64,000 nucleotides of DNA, taken from contig NZ_CP086727.1 in NCBI RefSeq assembly GCF_020906275.1, positions 620,001 to 684,000 of the forward strand. Reading direction: 5' to 3'. The notes beneath the pieces were generated by a model. It did no database searches, was not told the DNA's origin, and saw only the letters and a program-made list of their open reading frames with translations. This DNA is from Parasphingorhabdus litoris DSM 22379 (lineage in GTDB: Bacteria; Pseudomonadota; Alphaproteobacteria; Sphingomonadales; Sphingomonadaceae). The stretch's first letter is position 1, and every line of letters starts with the position of its first letter. Shown in pieces: positions 1 through 9,171 of the stretch. The translations under genes were made by a program, and so were the position numbers.

Positions 1-1
1 C

Positions 2-835
2 GGGCGTTTTGCCAATATCAACCGCCCGATTGCAGGCCCTACCCATGACAAGGAATTGCCGGTCGGCAAACATCCCTTTCAGCTCTATTCGCTCGGCACG
101 CCCAATGGGGTCAAGGTCACAATCATGTTCGAAGAGCTGTTGGAAGCTGGGATCAGCGCCGCTGAATATGACGCATGGCTGGTCAACATTGGCGAAGGCG
201 CTCAATTTGGCAGCGGCTTTGTCGATATCAATCCAAACAGCAAGATTCCGGCGCTTCTCGATCACAGCACAACGCCGCCGACCCGGCTGTTTGAATCCGG
301 TTCGATGCTAGTTTATCTCGCCGAGAAATTTGAGAAGTTTCTGCCCACCGATCCTGCCAAGCGCACGGAAGCGATGAACTGGCTGTTCTGGCAAATGGGC
401 AGTGCGCCTTTCCTTGGCGGTGGGTTCGGGCATTTCTATGCATATGCACCGGAAAAATATGAATATCCGATCAATCGCTATGCGATGGAAGTGAAGCGGC
501 AGATGGATGTGCTGGATCGCCATCTTGCGGATAATGAATATTTTGCAGGCGACGAATATAGCATCGCGGACATGGCCATCTTCCCCTGGTATGGCGGATT
601 GGCGCGCGGCGTACTTTACGAGGCCGGCGAATTCCTCTCCGTACAGGATTATAAAAATGTTCAGCGCTGGACCGCACAAATCGGTGAGCGACCCGCCGTC
701 AAGCGCGGCATGATGGTCAACCGTCCCTATGGCGAGCCAGAGACACAGCTGCACGAACGCCATGATGCCAGCGATTTCGAAACCAATACGCAGGACAAAC
801 GGATCGCGCGCGGCGAAGTTGAAGCGCCGGAATAA
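2..835 (+). CDS. yghU: YghU-type glutathione S-transferase (5' truncated by window edge)
   Basis: The frame is open from base 2 with family sequence already present (FANINRPIAGPTH), so the start lies outside the window; the in-frame TTG at 56 is internal. The product matches YghU/nu-class glutathione S-transferases, which reduce disulfides and organic hydroperoxides with glutathione in the cytoplasm. Visible signatures are the thioredoxin-fold stretch LYSLGTPNGVKVTIM, the glutathione-side loop NPNSKIPALLDH, the ESGSMLVYLAEKF helix and the helical C-terminal domain ending in LHERHDASDFETNT, very close to the E. coli protein. Its stop codon shares one base with the ATG of the next gene (TAATG), so the two are translationally coupled. 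Identity is near certain; the physiological substrate is unknown. Confidence 0.93.
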   Translation, partial: GRFANINRPIAGPTHDKELPVGKHPFQLYSLGTPNGVKVTIMFEELLEAGISAAEYDAWLVNIGEGAQFGSGFVDINPNSKIPALLDHSTTPPTRLFESGSMLVYLAEKFEKFLPTDPAKRTEAMNWLFWQMGSAPFLGGGFGHFYAYAPEKYEYPINRYAMEVKRQMDVLDRHLADNEYFAGDEYSIADMAIFPWYGGLARGVLYEAGEFLSVQDYKNVQRWTAQIGERPAVKRGMMVNRPYGEPETQLHERHDASDFETNTQDKRIARGEVEAPE

Positions 836-1398
836 TGCGGCTGAACAAGCCTCGCATCGCGCCGCTATCCGACGCGGATATGGACGATGAGCAAAAGGCG
901 ATGCTGGGCGAGCGCTTCCAGCAAGGCCCGGTGTTCAATATTTTCCGTACATTGGCCCGCGCGCCAAAGGCCTTCAAAGCGTTTATGTGGTGGGGCGGCT
1001 ATATGCTGTCGCGCCACAATAGCTTGCCGGAACGCGAGCGGGAAATCATCATCCTGCGGACCGGGTTCAACTGGAAATCCGGCTATGAATGGGCGCAGCA
1101 TGTCCGCATCGGCAAGGATGCAGGGATAACTGACGAAGAGATTGAACGGATCAAGCAGGGACCGGATGCGCCGGGCTGGTCATCGTTGGAAACGGCAATG
1201 TTGCGGGCAACGGATGAGCTGACCAGCGATAGTTTCGTATCTGATGCCACCTGGGCAGAACTTTCGGAACTGACCGAGAAGCAGCGCATGGATCTAGTCA
1301 TGACCGTTGGTCAATATACCCAGGTTTCAATGATGCTGAACAGCTATGGCGTGCAGCTGGATGAGGGATTGGAACTGGATCCCGATCTAAAAGGCTAA
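835..1398 (+). CDS. Carboxymuconolactone decarboxylase (CMD/AhpD-fold) family protein
   Basis: 187 aa. An all-helical CMD-fold protein: the core PEREREIIILRTGFNWKSGY followed by EWAQHVRIGKDAGIT is the family's conserved helix pair, with the E-x3-H arrangement but without the CxxC pair of AhpD, so a peroxidase-type thiol reaction is unlikely. The C-terminal helix (MTVGQYTQVSMMLNSYGVQ) is also typical. The start ATG overlaps the stop of the YghU-type GST by one base, implying one transcript and perhaps a shared detoxification or aromatic-degradation role. Members of this family are often annotated only by fold; no specific reaction can be assigned from the sequence. Confidence 0.85.
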   Translation: MRLNKPRIAPLSDADMDDEQKAMLGERFQQGPVFNIFRTLARAPKAFKAFMWWGGYMLSRHNSLPEREREIIILRTGFNWKSGYEWAQHVRIGKDAGITDEEIERIKQGPDAPGWSSLETAMLRATDELTSDSFVSDATWAELSELTEKQRMDLVMTVGQYTQVSMMLNSYGVQLDEGLELDPDLKG

Positions 1399-1406
1399 GC
1401 CGCGTT

Positions 1407-2240
1407 TCAGTCTGGCAAGGTGCCAAAAGGTACGACCTTGTTATCCACATCATGGCCAATATCTGCGCTGCCCAGATAGGGAATGGCATAGCGGTCGCAC
1501 AGGCGCTGAACAATTTCTTCCGCTTCTTCACCGAACGGCCGATTATTTTCCGGCACTTCGCTGACTCGGCCTAAGCGGATGCCTGCTAGGCCTTTGTCAG
1601 CGAGATGCGTGGTAACATTGAACAGCGCGCGGTCGAAGGCGTAGAGATATTCCGCTATTTCCTCGATCATAAGCACGTGGCCCTCAAGATCCGGCAGTAA
1701 TGGCGTGCCGACCATCATGGCCAAAGTCATCAGGTTGAAGGCGGCATATTTCTGTCCCGGCTCAACATGCGGTTCCAGCGCCGTTCTGTCCTTGCTCACC
1801 AGCCAGTCAAGCCCCCGGTTGACCGCAGCCATACCGCCTTCGCGCCGCATATCGACGGGCATCGGTCCGTGCGCTTGTGTGCCAATGCCCGCTTTATACA
1901 GCGCGCCCAGCAAATTGCCGCCGTCGCTATATCCCATATAGCTTTTGTCATGGGCGGCCGGTTCCAACTTCTCCAATATCGCATCTGCGATCCGCGCTGC
2001 GCCATAGCCGCCACGAGCGAACCAGATCGCATCGATTGACGGATCATTAGCGAGAGACAGAAACGCGGAGCATCGCAGGTCATCCTTGCCCGCAAAATGC
2101 CCTTCTATGGCAAAGCATTGATCGTGAAAAACCAGCTCGGCATCAGGATGACTTTGGCTGGTGAGAGTGATGAGTTGTTCTGCTTCTTCCCTGTACAAAG
2201 GCGTTGATGGCGCACAAATGCCGATCCTGACCTGTCCCAC
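1407..2240 (-). CDS. S66-family LD-carboxypeptidase (LdcA/MccF superfamily)
   Basis: 277 aa from a GTG at 2240 that puts RIGICAPSTP at the N-terminus as in the family; an in-frame ATG at 2285 or farther upstream would overlap the divergent Mur ligase gene and adds no conserved sequence. LdcA enzymes remove the terminal D-alanine from muropeptide tetrapeptides in the cytoplasm. The Ser-Glu-His triad is visible: the serine in YMGYSDGGN, glutamate in MIEEIAEYLYAFDRAL, and histidine in DIGHDVDNKVVPFG. ARGGYGAARI is the other S66 signature. It faces a Mur ligase gene of the Mpl/MurC type head to head, which fits peptidoglycan recycling: LdcA makes the tripeptide that Mpl re-attaches to UDP-MurNAc. 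The MccF branch is less likely given that neighbour. Confidence 0.87.
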   Translation of the reverse strand: MGQVRIGICAPSTPLYREEAEQLITLTSQSHPDAELVFHDQCFAIEGHFAGKDDLRCSAFLSLANDPSIDAIWFARGGYGAARIADAILEKLEPAAHDKSYMGYSDGGNLLGALYKAGIGTQAHGPMPVDMRREGGMAAVNRGLDWLVSKDRTALEPHVEPGQKYAAFNLMTLAMMVGTPLLPDLEGHVLMIEEIAEYLYAFDRALFNVTTHLADKGLAGIRLGRVSEVPENNRPFGEEAEEIVQRLCDRYAIPYLGSADIGHDVDNKVVPFGTLPD

Positions 2241-2293
2241 GATATTTTTACCCCAATATGTTTGCCAAAAAGCTGTCGAGGCCATAGCGGGGG

Positions 2294-3694
2294 ATGATGA
2301 GTAAAGACAAATCCTATTATTTTTGTGGCATTGGCGGGTCAGGCATGTTGCCGCTGGCGATGATCGTTCGAGAAAGCGGTGCAACAGTATCGGGATCAGA
2401 TCGAGCCCTCGATCAAGGACGGCTTGCCGCCAAGTTTGAATGGCTGAAAGAAAAAGGCGTAGGCCTGTTTGCCCAGGATGGCAGCGGGCTGACTTCCGGC
2501 GATCAGATATTGATTGCGTCCGCAGCCATTGAAGACACTGTGCCGGACGTTGCGAAAGCCAATAGCCTTGGTTGCGCCCGCATGACCCGTGCGGAATTGT
2601 TGGCGCAGCAGTTTAACGCCTCACCGCGCAGCATCGCCATTGGCGGAACCAGCGGCAAGTCCACAGTCACCGGCATGATCGGCTGGATTTTGACCGAGGC
2701 TGGTCTGGACCCGACGATCATGAATGGCGCGGTTATGAAAAATTTTGTCGTAGACGACGCGCCTTTTGCCAGCTCGCGGGTGGGAGATGGCGGCATCATG
2801 GTTAGTGAAGTCGACGAAAGCGATGGGTCTATCGCCTTGTTCGATCCCGAAATTGCGGTGCTCAACAATGTCAGTCTGGATCACAAGAGCCTGGAAGAAT
2901 TGCGTCAGCTATTTGGTGATTTCGCCAGCAAAGCCAATCACTGTATCTGGAACCTCGATGATGCAGAAACGGCAGCTTTGGTTGATGGTCTGGAACTGCG
3001 CGATGCAATCAGTTTCGGCTTTTCCGATGGGGCTGATTTCCAGGCTACCGATATAGCAGAAGCGCCAATCAGCAGCAGCTTTACCCTGTGGGCCGAGGGC
3101 AATAGCTTTCCGGTTGCCCTTCAAGTACCCGGGCGTCACAATATTGCGAATGCACTTGCCGCTATCGCAGCGGCCTCCGCCGTCGGCGTGCCAGTGGCCG
3201 CCAGCGCAAAAGCGATCGCTAGATTTAATGGCCTTGCACGGCGTTTCGATGTTGTCGGCACGGCTAATGAAATCAGCGTCATAGATGATTTCGGCCATAA
3301 TCCCGATAAGATAGCGGCCACGCTTAAAACCATGAAGGCCTTTCCTGGCCGTATCATTGCTTTTTTTCAGCCGCATGGTTTCGGGCCAATCCACAAAATG
3401 GGCGCGGAATTGGCTGAAGTATTTGCTGAGCTGCTTGACGAAAATGATTGCGTAATATTGTGCGACCCCGTCTATTTTGGCGGCACTGTGGATCGCAGCA
3501 TCGGTAGTGATTCCATTACCGATGCCGTGAAAGCGTCGGGCGGCCATGCCGAGCATATTGCGGATCGCGAGGATTGCGGCGCACATATTGTTGACATTGC
3601 CCGGCCCGGTGATCGCATTGTAATAATGGGCGCACGGGATGATACGCTGAGCCTGTTTGCGTCAGACATATTGGCGAAGCTTTCGGTCAAATAG
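2294..3694 (+). CDS. Mur ligase family protein, Mpl/MurC-like (murein peptide recycling)
   Basis: 466 aa. Three Mur ligase domains: an N-terminal Rossmann domain starting with YYFCGIGGSGMLPLA, a central ATPase domain with P-loop GGTSGKST at about residues 117-124 and SEVDESDGS, and a C-terminal domain with IDDFGHNPDKI. The P-loop departs from the GTHGKT of MurC and most Mpl proteins (Ser for His, Ser for Thr). Length fits Mpl, which ligates the tripeptide L-Ala-gamma-D-Glu-meso-Dap to UDP-MurNAc during wall recycling. The divergent LD-carboxypeptidase neighbour supports Mpl over MurC, and murC is normally in the dcw cluster. Two adjacent ATGs (2294, 2297) follow a GGGGG stretch; the second has better spacing. 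Confidence 0.85.
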   Translation: MMSKDKSYYFCGIGGSGMLPLAMIVRESGATVSGSDRALDQGRLAAKFEWLKEKGVGLFAQDGSGLTSGDQILIASAAIEDTVPDVAKANSLGCARMTRAELLAQQFNASPRSIAIGGTSGKSTVTGMIGWILTEAGLDPTIMNGAVMKNFVVDDAPFASSRVGDGGIMVSEVDESDGSIALFDPEIAVLNNVSLDHKSLEELRQLFGDFASKANHCIWNLDDAETAALVDGLELRDAISFGFSDGADFQATDIAEAPISSSFTLWAEGNSFPVALQVPGRHNIANALAAIAAASAVGVPVAASAKAIARFNGLARRFDVVGTANEISVIDDFGHNPDKIAATLKTMKAFPGRIIAFFQPHGFGPIHKMGAELAEVFAELLDENDCVILCDPVYFGGTVDRSIGSDSITDAVKASGGHAEHIADREDCGAHIVDIARPGDRIVIMGARDDTLSLFASDILAKLSVK

Positions 3695-3714
3695 CAGCTT
3701 GCGTCTCAACGCAA

Positions 3715-3738
3715 ATCAGGCCCTGAAAAGGGCCTGAT
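3715..3738 (+). terminator. Hairpin downstream of the Mur ligase gene
   Basis: A perfect 10-bp stem ATCAGGCCCT / AGGGCCTGAT closes a GAAA tetraloop 20 bases after the stop codon at 3694. The following bases (CTTAAG) contain no real T-run, so it may end transcription weakly or act as a 3' stabiliser. Confidence 0.6.
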
Positions 3739-3760
3739 CTTAAGAGATTATCGCGGGTTT

Positions 3761-3783
3761 GAAGTGAAATCAGCTTTCACTTC
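3761..3783 (-). terminator. Hairpin downstream of the small exported protein gene
   Basis: A perfect 9-bp stem GAAGTGAAA / TTTCACTTC with a 5-base loop begins two bases beyond the stop of the leftward gene at 3786. The T-tract on that strand is weak. Together with the hairpin at 3715-3738 it separates the two convergent genes. Confidence 0.5.
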
Positions 3784-3785
3784 TG

Positions 3786-4040
3786 TCAGGGGCTAGTCGG
3801 ACTATCGTCGTCGTCATCGTCATTTATTATTGTCAGCGTGATAAAACCGACGGCAATGGCACCGGCCAAGATGCCTATGATGGTATCGCTACCACCACCT
3901 AAATTGCTGGCTTGTTCCTGACTAGCAGAAACGCGCTCAACGCTGGCGCTGGTCACCGGGGCGACTGCTTGCGATTGCGCCACTACAGGCGCCGCCGAAA
4001 GGGATAAAGCTGATAAGGCAGCCAAAGTCTTAAAACGCAT
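3786..4040 (-). CDS. Small exported protein with one membrane segment and an acidic tail
   Basis: 84 aa. The start is the ATG at 4040, preceded by GGAGAAAATGC; the longer frame to 4088 has no such site. A signal peptide is evident (MRFKTLAALSALSLSAAPVVAQ), then a Ser/Val/Gln-rich stretch of about 25 residues, a glycine-opened hydrophobic segment (DTIIGILAGAIAVGFITLTII) near residues 52-72 and a tail of six aspartates before SPTSP. This suggests a small periplasm-facing membrane protein. I recognise no family. It sits alone between the Mur ligase gene and the LysR regulator gene. Confidence 0.7.
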   Translation of the reverse strand: MRFKTLAALSALSLSAAPVVAQSQAVAPVTSASVERVSASQEQASNLGGGSDTIIGILAGAIAVGFITLTIINDDDDDDSPTSP

Positions 4041-4216
4041 GCATTTTCTCCAATATTTCGCTCGGAATAGTCTTCCGTGATTACTCACAGAAAATTCCCG
4101 AATATTTGGTTTTTACGACAATAAATGCCGCATCATACGTGACGATTCTTATCTTTTATCATAAAATCAAATAAATGTCATGGAGCCCTGGCAGGCAAAC
4201 AAGCACGGTTGGTCGA

Positions 4217-5095
4217 TTAAAGTCCTGCTTTTACAACCCAATCATGGAAAATCCGAACGGCGCGGTTCTTTTTGTCACGCTTGCGGCAAACGAACCAATA
4301 GGAATACGGACTGTCGATATCATAGTCGAACAGCCGGGCGAGACGCGGATCATTGGCGTCTGAAAAATGGCCACCATGCATGATCGCTACGCCAAGACCT
4401 TGCGCTGCGGCTTCGAGCATCAATGGCCCGCTGTTCATCTGATCGACGTTCGCTGGATCCAGGTCAGGCTTTCCTACAGCCTCCTTCCAACGATCAAAAG
4501 CCTTGGCCATATCGCTGTGGATCAGAATATTGTGGCCTTCCAATTCATCTGGCGTTTTGATCGCATTCGGGCCATTTACAAGCTCTTTAGCGGCAATCGC
4601 ATATACTTTGTTGCTGTCCAGCTTTACCGAATAGAGATTGGGATCAACATGATCGGCAATGATGATCGCAGCATCGATGACATCGCCCAGCATGTTTTCC
4701 GCATGAGTAGACGTATCCACATCAATATGCAGTTTCGGATATAGTTTTCTGAGCTCCGGCAATCGCGGCACCAGACGTGTGGCACCAAAAAGCGGCAAGA
4801 CGCCAAGCCGCAGGCGCAGATCACCGCCACTCACTGTCATTTGGTCAACCGCCTCACCAATGGTTTCCATGGCCGGTGCGACGGCTTCGAGCAGTGTTTG
4901 ACCATCGTCGTTCAAAACCATCGCCTGATTGCGTCGTTCAAATAGCGGCTTGCCGATATGATCTTCTAGCGATTTGATTCGCCGGCTAAGGGCAGGAGCG
5001 GATAGCGCCAATTCAGCAGCAGCAGCTTTGGAAGAACCGAGTCTGGCGACACGGATAAAGGCTTCCAGGGCGCGTAGGGGAGGAAGACGTCGCAT
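4217..5095 (-). CDS. LysR-family transcriptional regulator, GcvA subgroup
   Basis: 292 aa from the ATG at 5095. This start gives the standard GcvA-type beginning MRRLPPLRALEAFIRVARLG; the in-frame ATG at 5146 adds 17 residues with no family counterpart, and neither site has a strong Shine-Dalgarno. The winged helix-turn-helix occupies about residues 5-65 (KAAAAELALSAPALSRRIKSLE), followed by the two-lobed substrate-binding domain. The gene is divergent from the CDC48-like ATPase gene, about 350 bp apart, and the shared region contains the TTGCA-N5-TGCAA dyad typical of LysR binding. The ligand cannot be inferred. Confidence 0.93.
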   Translation of the reverse strand: MRRLPPLRALEAFIRVARLGSSKAAAAELALSAPALSRRIKSLEDHIGKPLFERRNQAMVLNDDGQTLLEAVAPAMETIGEAVDQMTVSGGDLRLRLGVLPLFGATRLVPRLPELRKLYPKLHIDVDTSTHAENMLGDVIDAAIIIADHVDPNLYSVKLDSNKVYAIAAKELVNGPNAIKTPDELEGHNILIHSDMAKAFDRWKEAVGKPDLDPANVDQMNSGPLMLEAAAQGLGVAIMHGGHFSDANDPRLARLFDYDIDSPYSYWFVCRKRDKKNRAVRIFHDWVVKAGL

Positions 5096-5194
5096 GGTTT
5101 TTGCAATATCGGAGCTAAATGCGGATTGTGCAACGCAAAACTGCATTAATTTCTTATAGATCGGCTAAATAGCGTCCCTATCATAAATATTAGA

Positions 5195-5209
5195 TTGCAC
5201 ATTATGCAA
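5195..5209. promoter_or_regulatory. Candidate LysR operator (TTGCA-N5-TGCAA)
   Basis: A perfect dyad TTGCA CATTA TGCAA matches the T-N11-A architecture of LysR-type boxes and lies 100 bp upstream of the LysR start, in the region divergent to the ATPase gene. Binding is inferred from form and position only. Confidence 0.5.
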
Positions 5210-5298
5210 CTGGCAGTGTTCTTTTCGCACTTGCAACATAAACGATTCTAGGCCAAATAGGTCTCGCCTTTCAGGCATCCTCTCCTAAAAACTTTTAT

Positions 5299-5329
5299 AG
5301 GCCAGTCCTTCGGGATTGGCCTTTTTTTT
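5299..5329 (+). terminator. Orphan intrinsic terminator upstream of the CDC48-like gene
   Basis: Stem AGGCCAGTCC / GGATTGGCCT (one G-T pair) around a TTCG tetraloop, followed by eight T residues. This is a textbook rightward terminator, yet no rightward coding sequence precedes it within this region. Confidence 0.8.
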
Positions 5330-5448
5330 GCCTGAAATCCGTCTCTGCCTGTCCTGTCGGGTGGATTATGGATAATTTCAGGGTCGCATAATGCGGGACG
5401 GCTCCCTATCTTGTTGGAAACAATAAAAGCGGCAGGAGTCTATCCCCC

Positions 5449-7797
5449 ATGTCTGATCCGAAGTCTGATCCTCAATCCGATCCCGAATCTGAAACAGAAC
5501 CCGATCCCAATATGATCAAGTTGCAGGTTGCCAATGCGCGGCCCGAAGACAGCGGTCGCGGCCTTGCGCGGCTGTCGCGGGAAAACCTTGGCAAACTGGG
5601 CCTGCAAGAAGGCGATGTCGTTGAGATAAGCGGCAAGCAAGCGACACCCGCCCGAGCCGTTTTACCTTATCCTGAGGATGAAGGGCTGGATTTTGTTCGG
5701 CTTGACGGTTTGCAGCGGGCCAATTCCGGCGTCGGTTCGGGCGATTTTGTCGAAATCCGGAAAGTCGAATCGAAAGCCGCCAAGAAGGTTGTTTTTGCCC
5801 CAGCGCAAAAAGACTTGCGACTACACGGCAGCGGGGCGGGATTGAAACGCAGCTTCATGGGCCGACCGCTTAACGCAGGAGATTTCGTTGCTACCCATGG
5901 CCAGCAACAGGTGGATCGCAGCGATATGCCGCCGCAATTGCAGCAGATGCTCGCGGCGCCTGCTTTTTCGCTTACCCAGATTCGCTTGATGGTGGTGTCG
6001 ACAGCGCCGAAGGGCTTTGTCCATATTGACGAAAATACCGAGGTGGAGCTGCGTCCCGAATATGAAGAATCTACGGAACATCGCCGCGCCGATGTAACCT
6101 ACGATGATATTGGCGGATTGCACGAGACTATCGATCAATTACGTGAGATGGTTGAGCTGCCGCTGCGCTATCCGCAGCTCTTCACGCGGCTTGGCGTTGA
6201 CCCGCCACGCGGCGTTTTGCTCCATGGTCCCCCGGGTACCGGGAAAACCCGTCTGGCCCGGGCTGTCGCGAATGAAAGTGACGCGGAATTTTTCCTGATC
6301 AACGGGCCAGAAATCATGGGATCGGCCTATGGTGAATCCGAGAAAAAGCTGCGCGAAGTTTTTGAAGCCGCAACAAAGGCAGCGCCATCAATCCTGTTCA
6401 TCGACGAGATTGACTCGATTGCGCCCAAGCGCGGTGAAGTGCAGGGCGAGACCGAGAAACGGCTGGTCGCACAATTGCTGACGTTGATGGATGGTCTGGA
6501 GTCCCGCGTCAATCTTGTGGTCATTGCTGCCACCAATCGGCCGGAGGCGATTGATGAGGCGCTGCGCCGACCGGGCCGGTTTGACCGCGAAATCATTGTG
6601 GGTGTTCCGGACCTGCGCGGCCGTAAGGAAATACTCGGCATTCATACCCGCGGCATGCCGCTGGAATCGGCTGTCAATCTAACCGAATTGGCTCGCACCA
6701 CTTATGGATTCGTCGGTGCCGATCTGGCAGCACTGACGCGCGAAGCCGCGATTGAAGCGGTCCGCCGCATCATGCCGAAGCTGGATCTGGAATCGGAAAC
6801 GGTACCGCCGGAGGTGCTCGAAGAACTCGTGGTCCGACGCGATGATTTTGTCGAAGCGTTGAAACGCGTGCAGCCTTCTGCAATGCGTGAAGTGATGGTG
6901 CAGGCGCCCGATGTCCGCTGGGAAGATATTGGCGGTCTGGACGAAGCGCAGATGCGTTTGAAAGAAGGTATAGAATTGCCGATGAAAAGCCCGGAGGCTT
7001 TCGCCAAACTGGGCATCCGGCCAGCCAAGGGTTTCTTGCTCTACGGCCCGCCAGGAACCGGCAAGACGCTGCTGGCCAAAGCGGTGGCGCGTGAAGCGGA
7101 AGCCAATTTCATCGCAACCAAATCCAGCGACCTGCTGTCCAAATGGTATGGCGAAAGCGAGCAGCAAATTGCCCGCCTGTTCGCCCGTGCCCGGCAAGTT
7201 GCGCCAACCGTTTTGTTCATCGATGAAATTGACAGTCTGGTCCCGGCGCGCGGGCGCGGCATGGGTGAACCGCAAGTTACCGAACGAGTGGTGAATACCA
7301 TTCTCGCCGAGATGGACGGGCTGGAAGAAATGCAGTCGGTCATATTAATCGGCGCAACCAATCGCCCCGGTCTGGTCGATCCTGCCTTGCTAAGGCCGGG
7401 CCGTTTTGATGAACTGGTCTATGTGCCGGTGCCGGAGAAAGACGGCCGCCGCCGCATATTGGCTATTCATACGGCTGAAATGCCGATGGCCAAGGATGTC
7501 GATTTGGACGAGATTGCCGAACGGGCAGAGCGTTATTCCGGAGCGGATCTGGAAGATCTTGTCCGCCGTGCCGGGCTCTATGCGCTGCGGGAACATGGCG
7601 GGCTGGTCGAAACCGTAGCCATGAAGCATTTTGAAAAAGCGCTGAAGGAAAGCCGCGCTTCGGTGACGCCGGAAATGGAGGAAGAATATTCCAAAATGGA
7701 AGCGCAGCTGAAACAAAATGCGATGCGGGCTGAGCCCATCGGATTTGTGGCCCCCGGGATGTTGACCCCGGTACGCGACAGCAAGCATGATTTCTAG
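5449..7797 (+). CDS. CDC48/VAT-type double AAA+ ATPase
   Basis: 782 aa, the usual length for archaeal VAT and eukaryotic p97. After an acidic repeat-like leader ([19 protein letters not shown], residues 2-20) comes a CDC48 N-terminal substrate/cofactor domain (about 23-205), then two AAA+ modules: D1 with Walker A GPPGTGKT at 260-267 and Walker B ILFIDEID near 315-322, and D2 with Walker A at 533-540 and VLFIDEID near 588-595. Both pore loops carry aromatic residues (AYGES in D1, KWYGES in D2), as in VAT, supporting a threading unfoldase. The start at 5449 follows AGGAG with a long 12-base spacing; Met22 is a possible alternative. The family is archaeal/eukaryotic with a patchy presence in bacteria. 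No proteasome or cofactor gene adjoins it here. Confidence 0.95.
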   Translation: MSDPKSDPQSDPESETEPDPNMIKLQVANARPEDSGRGLARLSRENLGKLGLQEGDVVEISGKQATPARAVLPYPEDEGLDFVRLDGLQRANSGVGSGDFVEIRKVESKAAKKVVFAPAQKDLRLHGSGAGLKRSFMGRPLNAGDFVATHGQQQVDRSDMPPQLQQMLAAPAFSLTQIRLMVVSTAPKGFVHIDENTEVELRPEYEESTEHRRADVTYDDIGGLHETIDQLREMVELPLRYPQLFTRLGVDPPRGVLLHGPPGTGKTRLARAVANESDAEFFLINGPEIMGSAYGESEKKLREVFEAATKAAPSILFIDEIDSIAPKRGEVQGETEKRLVAQLLTLMDGLESRVNLVVIAATNRPEAIDEALRRPGRFDREIIVGVPDLRGRKEILGIHTRGMPLESAVNLTELARTTYGFVGADLAALTREAAIEAVRRIMPKLDLESETVPPEVLEELVVRRDDFVEALKRVQPSAMREVMVQAPDVRWEDIGGLDEAQMRLKEGIELPMKSPEAFAKLGIRPAKGFLLYGPPGTGKTLLAKAVAREAEANFIATKSSDLLSKWYGESEQQIARLFARARQVAPTVLFIDEIDSLVPARGRGMGEPQVTERVVNTILAEMDGLEEMQSVILIGATNRPGLVDPALLRPGRFDELVYVPVPEKDGRRRILAIHTAEMPMAKDVDLDEIAERAERYSGADLEDLVRRAGLYALREHGGLVETVAMKHFEKALKESRASVTPEMEEEYSKMEAQLKQNAMRAEPIGFVAPGMLTPVRDSKHDF

Positions 7798-7810
7798 CGA
7801 TTCAGGCTTT

Positions 7811-9169
7811 CTAACGATCTAGGCTGGGCGCTTCATCAAGCTTCAATGTTTTGAAGCCCCAGCCAAAGATGAACAAGCACATGGTAACCGCTATCCAGAA
7901 AGGTAGGCTGCTGACATAGGTGTACAGCAATACGCCGAGCGCTGGTGAAGCGATGAACGCCATGCCGTTCACGGACGCGACAATGCCGGCAACCCCATTT
8001 TGTTCAGACCGGTCCACAGCCAGCGAAGCCCCTGCTGTAAAGCCTGGACGGAAAAGACCAAAGCCAAGTGAACTGACCGCGAAGCCGATGATGATTCCGT
8101 AAAGGTCGTCGGCCACGCCAATTACCAAGCAGCCTATTGCGGCGAGTAACATACCCCATAATACCGATGATCGCGGCCCCATTTGCAGCAGCGGGATCAG
8201 CCCCCATTGCGCCAGCAAGGTAGCGGCCGCACCGGACATGAGAACAATTCCCGTCATTTCAATGGCGGTTTCCGGGTCAGCGCGCAGGCCCAGACGGTCG
8301 AGCACCAGAAAACCAATCACGCCCAATATCACAGCATGGGCATTGCCGCCCATGATTCCTGTAATCAACCACGGCTTGATACGCTTGTCGCCCCAGCGCA
8401 GACGCGGCGGCAAACTATCTTCCGATGGCTTGCCAGCGGCCTCATCCTCATGCCCGTCGTCCTTCAAACTCCCAGCTGATGGTGCCGCACTATAAGGTTC
8501 AGAAGTCACAACACCGCGCGCTTCAAATCCCGGATCATCATTAGGCAGTTTCAGTGCGAGTGCGATCATTACGATGATCCCCATTATCGCAAATGCAAAC
8601 ATCGGGCTTGAAAGGCCAAGCAGCGGCAGAATGAGCAATGGCGCTATTGCCGGACCAACAATTGTCCCCAGACCAAAGGATGAGGAGATAAGCGACAGTG
8701 CCTTGGTGCGATCTTCGCGCGCAGTCCGGGCCGCGACATAGGCTTGTACTGCTGGCGGGGCGGCGGAACCCAGCCCGCCATAGAGACTTCGAAATATCGC
8801 AAATAATATGAATGTCCACAGCGCGCTATACCAACCCAGCAGCCCCAGAAAGAGAGCCAGGCCTGCCAAGGCCATGGAGGTAGTAAAGCCGATCATGCCC
8901 AATCGCATCAACGCCTTGCGCCCGCGATGATCAGACATGCGCGCCCATTTGGGGGCCGTATAAACCCATAGCAAAGCCGACCAGCTGAAGGCCGCACTGA
9001 CCCAGAAATCGGGAATTTTCAGCTGTGTACCGATGGTCGGTAATATCGACTGCATCGCAGTATTGCCGGAAGCGGTCACAAGCATCACCGCGAACAGCAC
9101 CGTCATCCGCGTGCTGTCTATTGTTTTTTGCTTTTTGGCAGCAATTGGCGGTGAAGGAGAATCAGCCAT
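7811..9169 (-). CDS. Major facilitator superfamily transporter
   Basis: 452 aa with about 12 hydrophobic segments split by a long polar central loop (about residues 210-260, rich in Asp, Glu, Ser and Pro). The loop between helices 2 and 3 contains ARMSDHRGRKALMRLGMIGF, the MFS motif A, resembling the drug:proton antiporter (TetA/Bcr-like) branch. It exports or imports an unknown small molecule across the inner membrane. Its start lies two bases after the stop of the small monooxygenase gene, so the two form an operon with that gene first. Substrate assignment is not possible; drug or metabolite efflux is a guess from motif A. Confidence 0.88.
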   Translation of the reverse strand: MADSPSPPIAAKKQKTIDSTRMTVLFAVMLVTASGNTAMQSILPTIGTQLKIPDFWVSAAFSWSALLWVYTAPKWARMSDHRGRKALMRLGMIGFTTSMALAGLALFLGLLGWYSALWTFILFAIFRSLYGGLGSAAPPAVQAYVAARTAREDRTKALSLISSSFGLGTIVGPAIAPLLILPLLGLSSPMFAFAIMGIIVMIALALKLPNDDPGFEARGVVTSEPYSAAPSAGSLKDDGHEDEAAGKPSEDSLPPRLRWGDKRIKPWLITGIMGGNAHAVILGVIGFLVLDRLGLRADPETAIEMTGIVLMSGAAATLLAQWGLIPLLQMGPRSSVLWGMLLAAIGCLVIGVADDLYGIIIGFAVSSLGFGLFRPGFTAGASLAVDRSEQNGVAGIVASVNGMAFIASPALGVLLYTYVSSLPFWIAVTMCLFIFGWGFKTLKLDEAPSLDR

Positions 9170-9171
9170 GG

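Larger units (their letters stand above)
5096..5448. promoter_or_regulatory. 353-bp divergent intergenic region with operator-like dyad and orphan terminator
   Basis: No protein gene is visible. The region holds the LysR-type dyad at 5195-5209, a second TTGCAA at 5231-5236, a complete intrinsic terminator pointing right at 5299-5329, and an AGGAG at 5432-5436 ahead of the ATPase start. Because no rightward gene lies before the terminator, the stretch from about 5210 to 5330 is either an attenuated leader of the ATPase gene or a small RNA. Confidence 0.6.
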
